A stretch of 64,000 nucleotides of DNA, taken from positions 5,208,001 through 5,272,000 of the forward strand of contig NZ_CP191258.1 of assembly GCF_050410795.1 (NCBI RefSeq), read 5' to 3'. The first letter of the stretch is position 1, and every line of letters starts with the position of its first letter. Shown here piece after piece: positions 52,658 to 61,702 of the stretch. Source of the DNA: Fontivita pretiosa. Its GTDB lineage: Bacteria > Planctomycetota > Phycisphaerae > Tepidisphaerales > Tepidisphaeraceae. The position numbers were made by a program, and so were the translations under genes. The notes beneath the pieces are model-generated. The model was not told where the DNA came from, searched no databases, and was given only the letters and a program-made list of their open reading frames with translations.

Positions 52658-54676
52658 TCAGGCCACCGCGTCGGCGGGCTGCTCGATGACTTTCAGGCCA
52701 TACCCGGGCAGTTCGATATCCCTGATCCGCACCGGATCGGCGTTGAAGTTCATCAGGAAGACCCATCGTCGGGCGCCGTCGGTGCGGAAGGTGGCGGTGA
52801 CTCCCGGCGGCAGGTCGGCGTCGATCGTCCGCCGCAGACCCAGCATCCGGCAGATCCCGCCGATCAGATCGTCGTTGAATCGCTCGTCGTTGCGCGAGGC
52901 CACGTAGTAGGCCCGGCCCTGACCGAATCGGTTGACCGTGACCGCCGGACGGTTGGCGTAAAAGTCCGAGCCGTACGTGGCCAGGACCTGTGCCCCTTCA
53001 GCGTGGATCAGCTCACAGAAGTGCCTGGCGGAATAAGTGCCATTCAGTCCCAGCTCATTGCCCGCCGCCGTCGCGATGACCGTCTGGTTCTTGTGGTTGG
53101 GCAGGGCATCCAGCTCCTCTGCCCAGATGCCCAGCAGGCTGCGCAGCGGCCCGGGAAATCCGTTCAGGAAGCACAAATCGTTCTCATCGACGTAACCGGT
53201 GAAGTACGTGGTGAGGAAGGTTCCGCCGTTCTGAACGAAGCGGATGATTCGCTCGGCCACGCCGGGGCGGATCATGTACAGCATTGGCGCGATCACCAGC
53301 TTGTATCTGGACAGGTCCTGATCCATGTCGATGCAGTCGGCGGGGATGCCCCGCCGCCACAGCGGCTCGTAGTGCGCCAGACACGTGGGGTGATAGTCCT
53401 TGTCGGCGTTTCGCGGCCCGGATTCCATGTCGATCATCCAGCGGTTTTCCCAGTCGTAGATGATCGCCGCCTCGACGGGCGTGGTCGTGCCGATCAGGTC
53501 GCGCAGCTTTTTCAGTTCTTCCCCGACCTCCTGCACATCGCGGAAGACCCGTGTCTTTTCAGCGCCCTGCTGGTAGTGATCGACGACCGCGCCATGAAAC
53601 TTCTCGCAGCTCCCGCGGCTCTTTCGCCACTGGAAGTACATCACCGCGTCCGAGCCGTGCGCCACAGCCTGAAGCGAGGAAAGCCTGTGCATGCCCGGCC
53701 GCTTCAGCGGCGCCACCGGCGCCCAGTTCTGCTGGCTGGGAGTGGATTCCATCAGCACGAACGGCTTCTGCTTCATCGAGCGGTTCAGGTCGTGAGTGAA
53801 GGCGGTGGCAACGGCCGTCTTCCACTCCGGCTGTTCGGTATGCCATCGCGGGTAGCTGTCCCAACTGATCACGTCCAGGTGCGGTGCGAACTTCCAGTAG
53901 TTCAGCCCGGTGTAGAAGCCCATCATGTTGATGGTCACGGGCACATCCGGGGTGATCCTCTTCAGCGGCGCTATCTCGTTGAGCATGAAATCGACGGTCT
54001 GGTCGGTGACGAAACGCTTCCAGTCCAGTGCCAGCCCGTGCACGCTGGCGTCGATGGCGTCAATCTGCTCCCAGTCGGTGAAGGTGTGGCTCCAGAACCG
54101 CGACCACCAGGCCTCGTTGAGCGCATCCAAGGTTTTGTACTTGTTTCGCAGCCACTGGCGAAAGGCCGCCTTGCACAGCGGGCAGTGGCATTCCCCGCCG
54201 TATTCATTGGAAACGTGCCACATCACCAGGTTCGATCGCCTGCCGTAGCGTTCGGCCAGCTTCGTGTTGATGATGGTCGTTTTCTCGCGATAGACCGGAG
54301 ACGTGTAGCAGTGGTTATGCCGACCGCCCTGCGGCTCGCGCGTGCCGTCCGGCTTGCAGCGGCGGATCTCGGGATACTTGATGGCCATCCAGTTGGGCTT
54401 GGCTCCGCTGGGAGTGGCCAGGCACGCGCCGATCCCGTTGCGCTCGAGCTTGTCGAAAACGGTGTCCAGCCACCCGAAGTCGAACTCCCCCTCGCGGGGT
54501 TCGAGCATGCTCCAGGAGAAGATTCCGATGCTGACGATGTTGCAGTTGGCCAGCTTCATCAGCCGGATGTCTTCATCCCAGACCTGTGGCGTGCTGATCC
54601 ACTGTTCGGGGTTGTAATCGCCGCCGTGAAACAGGTGCGGGAACTTCGGATTGACCGGCCCATAGCGCAGCGTCAT
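52658..54676 (-). CDS. GH42 beta-galactosidase
   Basis: The 672-residue enzyme starts at ATG 54676 with AAGGAAAT upstream; the open frame beyond it is not coding. The N-terminus FHGGDYNPEQW is the GH42 hallmark. The acid/base Glu lies in WHVSNEYGGECHC, next to the Cys-rich metal-binding segment typical of GH42 (CHCPLC), and the nucleophile Glu in FVLMESTPSQQNW. A beta-trefoil-like trimerisation domain and a small C-terminal beta-sandwich follow. It hydrolyses beta-galactosides in the cytoplasm (no signal peptide), probably from plant or algal glycans. It is divergent from the DUF4159 gene. Confidence 0.93.
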   Translation of the reverse strand: MTLRYGPVNPKFPHLFHGGDYNPEQWISTPQVWDEDIRLMKLANCNIVSIGIFSWSMLEPREGEFDFGWLDTVFDKLERNGIGACLATPSGAKPNWMAIKYPEIRRCKPDGTREPQGGRHNHCYTSPVYREKTTIINTKLAERYGRRSNLVMWHVSNEYGGECHCPLCKAAFRQWLRNKYKTLDALNEAWWSRFWSHTFTDWEQIDAIDASVHGLALDWKRFVTDQTVDFMLNEIAPLKRITPDVPVTINMMGFYTGLNYWKFAPHLDVISWDSYPRWHTEQPEWKTAVATAFTHDLNRSMKQKPFVLMESTPSQQNWAPVAPLKRPGMHRLSSLQAVAHGSDAVMYFQWRKSRGSCEKFHGAVVDHYQQGAEKTRVFRDVQEVGEELKKLRDLIGTTTPVEAAIIYDWENRWMIDMESGPRNADKDYHPTCLAHYEPLWRRGIPADCIDMDQDLSRYKLVIAPMLYMIRPGVAERIIRFVQNGGTFLTTYFTGYVDENDLCFLNGFPGPLRSLLGIWAEELDALPNHKNQTVIATAAGNELGLNGTYSARHFCELIHAEGAQVLATYGSDFYANRPAVTVNRFGQGRAYYVASRNDERFNDDLIGGICRMLGLRRTIDADLPPGVTATFRTDGARRWVFLMNFNADPVRIRDIELPGYGLKVIEQPADAVA

Positions 54677-54838
54677 GGTAGAATTTCCTTTCGACTCGAG
54701 GTCGGTTAGCTTTATCCTTCCGGGGGCAATGTGATATGCGATGATTCCCGCCGGTGCAACGATGGATGATGCCTCGGTGGTGGAAATGCTGCCGCCGGAC
54801 GCGCAGCACAGGCGAGGTCCCCAGCGACACACCCGTTT
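54677..54838. promoter_or_regulatory. Divergent promoter region of the GH42 and DUF4159 genes
   Basis: This 162-bp gap separates two divergent start codons. No consensus promoter or operator is clear by eye; an AT-rich stretch lies just upstream of the GH42 start. Confidence 0.35.
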
Positions 54839-57616
54839 ATGCCCAGATTGACTTGTCAGAACTGCGGGACTCCGGTGCAGGTTCAGGGGCTGGCGGCGAT
54901 CTGCCCTGAGTGCGGCCTGCTGGTGAGCGTGGGGCAGGAGACGGCGGCGCAGATTGATCCGGTGAGTGCCGCCGAGACGCAGTACCAGCCACCGCCACTG
55001 CCGCGGCAACCGGATACGGCCCGCATCAACCGCGCGATCTACTGGATCATGGGATCGGTGATCGCGTTGGTGTTGATTCTGGTGGGGACGCTGATCGTGT
55101 TGGTGGCCATGCGGCGTGGTGGCACCGCGGCGCCCGCCCCGCCGCCGGCGCCGCTCGCGGTGGCACCGGCGCCCAAGCCACGAGCGGCTGCTGAACCGCA
55201 AGGCTCGGAGTGGTTTTCAGAAAAGCCCGGCCCGGAACACGGCCCGGGCGATGCGACCGCGCGACCCCCGGCGGCCGCCATTGCGCCGGGCCAACGCAGC
55301 ACAATTGAACCTTCGACAACGCCGCCAGCCTCCGAATCCGCCGCCGACGCCGCCGCGCCACCACCCGCCCCGCCGGTTACGCAGCCTAAGCCCGCCCACC
55401 CTCACGCGGCGCTGGCAGCCCTCAAACCAGGACAACCCGATCCGGACCGCTCGCGGCGGCTCACGGACGAACAGATCGGCGATGCCCTCAAACGAGGTCT
55501 CGCCTGCCTCGAATCGCAATTCTCCAAAACCCGACTGAAGGATGCGGACCAGTGGGATCCGGAGACCTTCGCCGGGCTGAACGCGCTGGCGGTGTACGCG
55601 CTGCTGCACGCCGGGCAGAGTGTGGGTGATCCGCGTTTTGGCCCGCAGAGCGAGCTGGTCAAGGGGCTTCTGGACCGGCTGAAGGAGTATCCGATGAATG
55701 GCAACCGCGCGACCTACTCGCGCTCATTGCGGATCAGCGCCCTGGGCGTGTACAGGCGTCCACAGGATCGGGCGACGATGGAGGCCGACCTCCAGTGGCT
55801 GCTGCGGGCGTCGCGAGGCGGGGCCTACACCTACGAGATGCCCCCGCCGCAGCGCAGCCGCGACGACAACGTCTGGGACAACTCCAATTCGCAGTACGGC
55901 GCGCTGGGCGTCTGGGCCGCCGCCGACGCCGGGCTGCGCGTCCCGGCCAGTTTCTGGAGCGATGTGGAGCAGCATTGGACAGCGACGCAGACCCACTCCG
56001 GCGGATGGGGCTACGGGCCCGGTGCGACCTCGGCCACGCTCTCGATGACTGCCGCCGGCATCACCATGCTCTTCGTCGCACGCGATCAGCTTGCCATCGA
56101 AGCCGGCGCGTCTCAGAGCTACCTGCCGTTGTCCAGGGCGATCAGCCGCGCCCTGGAGTGGCTGGACGAAGGCGACAACGCCGTCAACATCGGTGCTCAT
56201 CCCGGCTACACGTACTATGGTCTTGAGCGGGCGGGGCTGGCGTCGGGGTACAAATACTTCGGCACGCACGACTGGTATCTGGAGCTGGCGCAGCGCCTCA
56301 TACGCGAGCAGCGAGACGACGGCGGCTGGGACGGCACCGACGGACGCATCGCCGAAACCTCCTTCGCCCTGCTTTTCCTGGCCCGAGGACGATATCCGGT
56401 CTTCATCACCAAGCTGCGTTTCGACGGCAACTGGAACAACCGCCCGCGCGATATCGCCGTGCTCACGCGCTTCGCCTCCCAGCAGTTCGAGCGAACGCTG
56501 AACTTTCAGGTAGCCGACATCCAGCGCAACTGGTGGGAATGGTCTGATTCCCCGACCCTGTTCATCAGCACCGACCGCCCGCCGCAGTTTGCCGATGCCG
56601 ACGTGCAGAAGATCCGCGATTTCGCGCAGGCCGGCGGGATCGTCTTCACGCACACCGAGCGCAACTCCGAGGAAGTGAACCGCTTTTTCGCGGACCTTGC
56701 ACGGCGGGCGTTTCCCGAGCATCCGTTCGAGAGACTTCCGGAAGATCACGAGATTTACTCTGTCGTGTTTCCGATCGAAAGCCCCAGGCCGCCGCTGATG
56801 GGCGTGAGCAACGGCGTGCGGCTGCTGATGGTCCACTCGCCGACGGAGCTGAGCCGCCATTGGCAGCCGTTCCCCACCAGATCGCAACGGGTGCATTCGG
56901 AGCTGGCGATCAACATCGCCGCCTACTCCGCGGGGCGGCGCGAGCTGCGGAACCGACTGGCCTCACTCTACGTGCCCGAGCCGGACGCTATGCCCATTGG
57001 CACGGTGCCGCTGGCGCGGCTGAAATTCGACGGAAACTGGGACCCCGAGCCCGCCGCCTGGCCGAGAATGGCCAGGATCTTCCAGAGTCAGACCGGCATC
57101 GCGTTACGGCTGGAGCCAACGGACATTTCAGATCTGCGGTATGAGATGGCGCCCATCGCGCACCTCACCGGGCTGGGGGATTTCAATCCGACACAGGCGG
57201 AGATTGATGCGCTGCGGGTCTTCGTGGTGCGGGGCGGAGTGCTGCTGATCGACGCGGCGGCGGGAAAGCGGCAGTTCGCCGACGCGGTGGAACAGAAGCT
57301 GCTCCCGCGAATGTTTGCGGAGGCGAGTCTGGCGCCGCTGGCGAGCGATGACCCAATCCTCAGCGGCGTCTTAGCCGGCAGCTATGACCTGCGCGAGCCG
57401 CTGCTTCGCGCGGGAACGACCCGACCTTCGACCGCTCGCCAGATCCAGTGCATGCGTGCCGGCGCCGGACTGATCCTGTATAGCCGGCTCGATCTTACCA
57501 CGGCATTGCTTGGCTCGAACACCATCGGCATCGAAGGCTATTCCCCGCAGTACGCGCAGCGATTCGTGCATAACCTGGTGCTCTGGACAATCGCACGGAT
57601 CGCCCGGCAACAGTAA
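54839..57616 (+). CDS. Zinc-ribbon, terpenoid-cyclase-like and duplicated DUF4159 membrane protein
   Basis: The 925-residue protein has a zinc ribbon (Cys6, Cys9, Cys22, Cys25), one membrane helix (about 66-91) and a Pro/Ala-rich linker (95-185). An alpha/alpha-toroid domain (about 195-510) follows, with prenyltransferase/squalene-cyclase-like repeats such as GGWGYGPGA and GGWDGTDGRIAETSFALLFLARG. Two DUF4159 domains come next (about 515-720 and 730-925), each starting with a LKFDGNWDPEP or LRFDGNWNNRP motif. Orientation suggests the toroid and DUF4159 parts are periplasmic. The role of DUF4159 is unknown; it occurs with von Willebrand-like and gliding-type loci in other bacteria. Confidence 0.82.
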   Translation: MPRLTCQNCGTPVQVQGLAAICPECGLLVSVGQETAAQIDPVSAAETQYQPPPLPRQPDTARINRAIYWIMGSVIALVLILVGTLIVLVAMRRGGTAAPAPPPAPLAVAPAPKPRAAAEPQGSEWFSEKPGPEHGPGDATARPPAAAIAPGQRSTIEPSTTPPASESAADAAAPPPAPPVTQPKPAHPHAALAALKPGQPDPDRSRRLTDEQIGDALKRGLACLESQFSKTRLKDADQWDPETFAGLNALAVYALLHAGQSVGDPRFGPQSELVKGLLDRLKEYPMNGNRATYSRSLRISALGVYRRPQDRATMEADLQWLLRASRGGAYTYEMPPPQRSRDDNVWDNSNSQYGALGVWAAADAGLRVPASFWSDVEQHWTATQTHSGGWGYGPGATSATLSMTAAGITMLFVARDQLAIEAGASQSYLPLSRAISRALEWLDEGDNAVNIGAHPGYTYYGLERAGLASGYKYFGTHDWYLELAQRLIREQRDDGGWDGTDGRIAETSFALLFLARGRYPVFITKLRFDGNWNNRPRDIAVLTRFASQQFERTLNFQVADIQRNWWEWSDSPTLFISTDRPPQFADADVQKIRDFAQAGGIVFTHTERNSEEVNRFFADLARRAFPEHPFERLPEDHEIYSVVFPIESPRPPLMGVSNGVRLLMVHSPTELSRHWQPFPTRSQRVHSELAINIAAYSAGRRELRNRLASLYVPEPDAMPIGTVPLARLKFDGNWDPEPAAWPRMARIFQSQTGIALRLEPTDISDLRYEMAPIAHLTGLGDFNPTQAEIDALRVFVVRGGVLLIDAAAGKRQFADAVEQKLLPRMFAEASLAPLASDDPILSGVLAGSYDLREPLLRAGTTRPSTARQIQCMRAGAGLILYSRLDLTTALLGSNTIGIEGYSPQYAQRFVHNLVLWTIARIARQQ

Positions 57617-57665
57617 GATCGCCAGCGAGAAGTGCTGGTCGCAACAATTGGCCCGCTCAGGCGTG

Positions 57666-58514
57666 ATGATGTCGTACCGGCAACCGCAACCTCCCTATGG
57701 GCGCGATTTCTGGCCGCGGATGCGCAGGCCGGACATCGCCGCCGACTTCGACTTTGATCGCCCCTGCGGCAACTGCGGGTACAACCTTCGCGGTCTGCCG
57801 CTGGATGCCCCCTGTCCCGAGTGCGGGTCGATCGGCGGGATCAATACCTCGGATGACACCATCTCCTGGGACGAACAGCAGACGCTGGGCAGCTTCCTGG
57901 GCACGACTGGCCTGGTCATGTTCGCGCCGCACAGATTCGGCAAGCTCGTCTGGAGTCCGGTCCGCTTTGGCGCATCGCCGGCCCGGCTTTACCGCCGCAT
58001 CGTGCTGATCATCGCCAGCGCCTGCCTGTGCGTGGTCGCGTTCGCGTTGACGCACCGGGCCGTGGGCGTGGCGGCGGCGCTGTGGGCCTTGCCCTTCGAC
58101 ATCGCCGCCATCGTCGTCTGGCTCAATTCCGTTTCTCTGGAGCCGATCGCGTTCATCAGGGGGACCAACTCGCCGGTCGTCCGCCGCGCAGAAACGCTCG
58201 CCCACTATGTCGCCGCCCCACTGATCCTCTCGCCGCTGCACCTGCCGTTGCTGGCGTTCACCACGCCGCTGGTGCCGGCAGGCGAGGGCGGGTGGCTCGT
58301 CGCCGCCGGCGTTCATCTGATGATGCTTTTCGGGCAACTGCTGCTGGGAACGATTGCGACTGGATGGATGTTTTACGAGCTGGTCGATGCCACGCCCACT
58401 CGTGCGATGGGGTTCACGCTGGGGCGGACGCTCACCGGCATCAGCGCCGCGATCCCGATGCTGCTGGGCGTGCCGGCACTGGCGGCGCTGGCGGCGAAGG
58501 CGCTGGCGGGATAA
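57666..58514 (+). CDS. Zinc-ribbon multi-pass membrane protein (CGYNLRG family)
   Basis: The 282-residue product from ATG 57666 (a GTG one codon earlier is possible) carries CGNCGYNLRG then CPECG (residues about 35-54) and about six membrane helices. The same ribbon and order occur in the protein encoded at 30585-31544, so they are paralogous. The CGYNLRG signature marks a large uncharacterised planctomycete family. It follows the DUF4159 gene by 49 bp on the same strand and converges with the respiratory operon. Function unknown. Confidence 0.72.
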   Translation: MMSYRQPQPPYGRDFWPRMRRPDIAADFDFDRPCGNCGYNLRGLPLDAPCPECGSIGGINTSDDTISWDEQQTLGSFLGTTGLVMFAPHRFGKLVWSPVRFGASPARLYRRIVLIIASACLCVVAFALTHRAVGVAAALWALPFDIAAIVVWLNSVSLEPIAFIRGTNSPVVRRAETLAHYVAAPLILSPLHLPLLAFTTPLVPAGEGGWLVAAGVHLMMLFGQLLLGTIATGWMFYELVDATPTRAMGFTLGRTLTGISAAIPMLLGVPALAALAAKALAG

Positions 58515-58548
58515 CTCAGGCGCGGCAGTTGATCCTGGTTCCCCCCCA

Positions 58549-59019
58549 CTATCGCCACACCTGCGTCGCCTCGAACGCCTGATCCGCCCGCCGCCGGCCA
58601 TTTCCGCCGGCCGGGCCTTCCGACAGCGGCTTGAAGTCGCCACGGATCGCCTTCAATGCGTACCGTTCGGCGGCGATTTCCCTTTCGGTGCGGAAGCCCA
58701 ACCGTCGGAACAACGGCAGCAGCGGATAATACCCCTGCACCGCGTGCATCAACACCATGCTCTGAGCGAACAGCGGCAGGATGAGCCACTTGCGGCCGAA
58801 CAGCGCGCCCATCAGCAGACCAAACAGCGTCACGGTCGGCGCTTCGGTTTCGATCAGCCGCTCGATGTCCCATTCTTCATCCAGCTCGCGCAGACGCGAC
58901 TCGATCAGCTCGGGGTGCATCGCGTAGAACGCGATCCGCCGCTCGGTCTGGCGATGCAGCTCGGAATCGACCTGCTCGGAGGTGTTGAGTCGAACTCGAT
59001 CGGAGGTGGGGGTTGGCAT
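58549..59019 (-). CDS. Small membrane protein, paralog of the gene at 59080-59523
   Basis: The 156-residue protein from ATG 59019 has an N-terminal amphipathic part with RRIAFYAMHPELIESRLRELDEEWDIER (in short pieces), two hydrophobic segments (TVTLFGLLMGALFGRKWLILPLFAQ region) and a charged tail with REIAAERYALKAIRGDF. The same architecture is shared with the upstream gene, so this is a tandem duplication. The helix pair with GRKWLILPL resembles the DUF2892/YgaP-like inner-membrane fold. It is the last gene after the cytochrome b operon and may be an accessory of it. Confidence 0.75.
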   Translation of the reverse strand: MPTPTSDRVRLNTSEQVDSELHRQTERRIAFYAMHPELIESRLRELDEEWDIERLIETEAPTVTLFGLLMGALFGRKWLILPLFAQSMVLMHAVQGYYPLLPLFRRLGFRTEREIAAERYALKAIRGDFKPLSEGPAGGNGRRRADQAFEATQVWR

Positions 59020-59079
59020 GGTTGAACTCCTGACTATTCGGATCGATTCACTGCTGAGTTGCGCTGCGGGCAAACACGA

Positions 59080-59523
59080 TCACCGCTCGGCGGCGAGCAG
59101 TGCTGCTTCTCCCTGTGCCTGCGGGCCGAAATCCCCGCGCAGCGCCTTAAGGGCGTGCCGCTCGGCCTCGATTTCCGCCTGCGTCCGCACGCCGGCGCGA
59201 CGCAGCAGCGGCAGAGGCGGGCACCAGCCCTGGATACCGTGCTGAAGGAAAAACCCCTGCACCGCCAGCGGAAGGATCAGCCATTTCCGTCCCCGCAGGA
59301 TCGACAGCACGATCCCCGCCAGCGACAGCGCCGCCGAGTTCAGTTCCAGCCATCGCTCCACATCCCACTCCTGATCCAGTTCCCGCAGGCGCTGATCGAT
59401 CAGTTCGGGATGCTCGGCGTAGTAGGCGATGTTGGCGTGGGTTTGACGACGGATCCGCTCATTGATCTGGGGTTCGGTCTGTTGCTGCACACGGTGGATA
59501 GAGGTGGCGACGGTGGCAGCCAT
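59080..59523 (-). CDS. Small membrane protein (DUF2892/YgaP-like), duplicated
   Basis: The 147-residue protein from ATG 59523 (AAAGGAG just upstream) has the motif HANIAYYAEHPELIDQRLREL then EWDVERWLEL, two membrane helices around GRKWLILPLAVQGFFLQHGIQGW and a tail EIEAERHALKALRGDF. The downstream gene matches throughout. They lie 159 bp after the cytochrome b C-terminal gene on the same strand. Domain family is inferred from topology and the GRKWLILPL core; no function can be assigned. Confidence 0.75.
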   Translation of the reverse strand: MAATVATSIHRVQQQTEPQINERIRRQTHANIAYYAEHPELIDQRLRELDQEWDVERWLELNSAALSLAGIVLSILRGRKWLILPLAVQGFFLQHGIQGWCPPLPLLRRAGVRTQAEIEAERHALKALRGDFGPQAQGEAALLAAER

Positions 59524-59682
59524 GGACAAACTCCTTTCTGCGATGTATCCGGCATCGCAACGTGCGACTGCGTCGCCCGCGCGACTCGCGGCACCCATGC
59601 AGGCTACCCTCGCGTGCATCGCAGCGCCTACGGGGAATCCGCCCGGCCGAAGGCGCAAGGCCGGCCCGCCGCCCCGGGGCGA

Positions 59683-60840
59683 TCAAAGATTTGCATTGAA
59701 CTCCGGCAGGTAAATGAAGTACTTGAGGTTGAACAGCCAGCGGAGCACCATCTTGATCGGCATCATCGCCATCAGCAGCAGCAGGAAGACCATGATACTG
59801 TAGCGGATGCCGCCCATCTGCTCGTACATGCGCTTGAAGACGGTGAAGCGCAGAATCGCCGGCAAAACAAACAGATACACCCCCACCAGCAGGATTCCCA
59901 GCCACTCCCGCACCAGCCAGTGCGGCAATGCGGGGATCGGATTGTCGTCGGCGGTGGGCCGGCCACGATCCATGATCTGATTCCAGAAGACGTTGCTGAT
60001 GTCGCGGTTGTTCAGCGCTTCGGCCTTGTGCGGATCCCAGAACTCGTAAGGGCCGAAAAAGCTCCAGTTGGGGCCGCGCAGGAACGTGCCGAAAAAGATC
60101 AGCACCACCCAAAGGATCAGGAACCCGAAGAGCCAGGTGACGATGGCGAAGGGGCGCTGGCGGATCGTGTAGTAGCCATTGCCTCGCGGGTTGGTATCCA
60201 GGTACGGCAGGGCAATTAATCCGAAGATGATCAACCCGGGATAGACCACCCCGGCCATCCACGGATCGAAATACACCAGCATTTCCTGAAGCCCCAGAAA
60301 GTACCAGGGAGCCTTGGCGGGGTTGGGGGCGTAGCCCGGATTGGCGGGCTGTTCCAGCGGCGCCTTGGCCACGATCGCCCAGACCGTCAGCCCCGCAGTG
60401 GCCAGCACCAGGCAGATCAGCTCCGTGTACACCAGGTCCGGCCAGACCAGCACCTTGTCGTCGCGATCCTCTTCCAGCAGCGGATGCCCGGCGGCCAGTC
60501 GCTGGTCGTTCAGCGCCGCTCGCCTGAACGCCAGCCAGATGCACAGCATCACGCTGATCACCATCATGGTGATCGGGACGTTGTCGGGCTTGGCGACGAT
60601 CTTGCGGAAGTTCTCGTCGGCCATCGATCCGAAGTAGCCGAGGATGAACAGCCCGAAGATCACGCCGAAGATCCAGGGTCGGGTCCACCACTTGTAGAGG
60701 ATGAACATCAGGGCGAAGACGACGATGGAGATGGTGATGAACGGCGCCGGCCTGGTGGCGGCGTTGACCGCTTCCTTGAGCGTGTCGAAGAAGCCGCCGC
60801 TGGCGGCGACGAATGGGAAAACGGAGACTGAGGCAATCAT
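59683..60840 (-). CDS. Cytochrome bc complex, cytochrome b C-terminal (subunit IV-like) protein
   Basis: The 385-residue membrane protein carries the quinol-site region KAPWYFLGLQEMLVYFDPW, the position of the PEWY motif in bc1/b6f complexes, followed by PGLIIFGLIALPYLD and further helices. It is longer than subunit IV of b6f: two or three helices precede the subunit IV-like part and an extra region follows. With the cytochrome b N-terminal protein and the ferredoxin-Rieske protein it forms a menaquinol-oxidising complex. No CxxCH haem-c site is present, so a separate cytochrome c must accept electrons. Confidence 0.9.
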   Translation of the reverse strand: MIASVSVFPFVAASGGFFDTLKEAVNAATRPAPFITISIVVFALMFILYKWWTRPWIFGVIFGLFILGYFGSMADENFRKIVAKPDNVPITMMVISVMLCIWLAFRRAALNDQRLAAGHPLLEEDRDDKVLVWPDLVYTELICLVLATAGLTVWAIVAKAPLEQPANPGYAPNPAKAPWYFLGLQEMLVYFDPWMAGVVYPGLIIFGLIALPYLDTNPRGNGYYTIRQRPFAIVTWLFGFLILWVVLIFFGTFLRGPNWSFFGPYEFWDPHKAEALNNRDISNVFWNQIMDRGRPTADDNPIPALPHWLVREWLGILLVGVYLFVLPAILRFTVFKRMYEQMGGIRYSIMVFLLLLMAMMPIKMVLRWLFNLKYFIYLPEFNANL

Positions 60841-60882
60841 GTGGCAGTTCCTGCGCGTCGCTGCGCCCTGCGCGGTTCACGT

Positions 60883-61674
60883 TCACATCGGCCCGGAGAT
60901 TCCGCCGTCCTTGCGGATCCGCCAGAAGTGCACGGCGATCAGCACGCTGACGATCAGCGGGAGAAAGACGCAGTGCAAAACGTAGAAACGCAACAGCGCG
61001 TTTTCTCCGACGAATGTGCCGGCCAGCAGAAAGAACCGCGCGTCGCTTCCGGCGTGAATCATCGGCACATCGGTTCCGGGGAACATCATCACCTTCGCGA
61101 AAGGCCCGCCGGCGCCGACCAGCGGCGTGGCCTTGGCCATGTTGCTGCCCACCGTGATCGCCCAGATTGCAAGCTGATCCCACGGCAGCAGATACCCCGT
61201 GAAGCTCAGCAGCATCGTCAACACCAGCAGGATCACGCCCACGCCCCAGTTGAACTCGCGTGGCGGCTTGTACGAACCGGTGAGGAACACGCGCATCATG
61301 TGCAGCCAGATTGCGATGATCATCGCATGTGCGCCCCAGCGATGGATCTCGCGCAGCACCCCCAGCGTGATGTGCGCACGCAGGTCCTGGATGTCCTGAT
61401 ACGCGTACTCAATCACCGGGCGGTAGTAGAACATCAGCAGCACGCCACTGACCGTTTCCGCCAGGAACAGAAAGAACGTCAGCCCGCCCATGCACCAGGT
61501 GAAGCTGAGGCGGATGCCGCTTTTTCGCACGGCCACGGGATGCAGGTGCAGAAAGACGTTGGACATGATCGCCATGACGCGCGTCCGCCGATCGCGCGGC
61601 ACGCCATGGCGGAAGATCGAGTTCCAAACCTGCGAATTGCGAATGTAATCGAGCGGTGCGCTGATCAGGCCCAT
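60883..61674 (-). CDS. Cytochrome b N-terminal (b6-type) protein
   Basis: The 263-residue product from ATG 61674 is a four-helix cytochrome b6-like subunit. The bis-histidine haem ligands are visible in HRWGAHAMIIAIWLHMMR and YVLHCVFLPLIVSVLIAVHFWR, and the LLPWDQLAIWA loop is typical of b-type cytochromes. It oxidises quinol across two b haems. It lies 28 bp after the ferredoxin-Rieske gene and 42 bp before the C-terminal cytochrome b gene, so the three are one operon. An extra covalently bound haem, as in b6, cannot be confirmed. Confidence 0.93.
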   Translation of the reverse strand: MGLISAPLDYIRNSQVWNSIFRHGVPRDRRTRVMAIMSNVFLHLHPVAVRKSGIRLSFTWCMGGLTFFLFLAETVSGVLLMFYYRPVIEYAYQDIQDLRAHITLGVLREIHRWGAHAMIIAIWLHMMRVFLTGSYKPPREFNWGVGVILLVLTMLLSFTGYLLPWDQLAIWAITVGSNMAKATPLVGAGGPFAKVMMFPGTDVPMIHAGSDARFFLLAGTFVGENALLRFYVLHCVFLPLIVSVLIAVHFWRIRKDGGISGPM

Positions 61675-61702
61675 AGTTCTTGAAGGATGATCCTTTCCTC
61701 CA

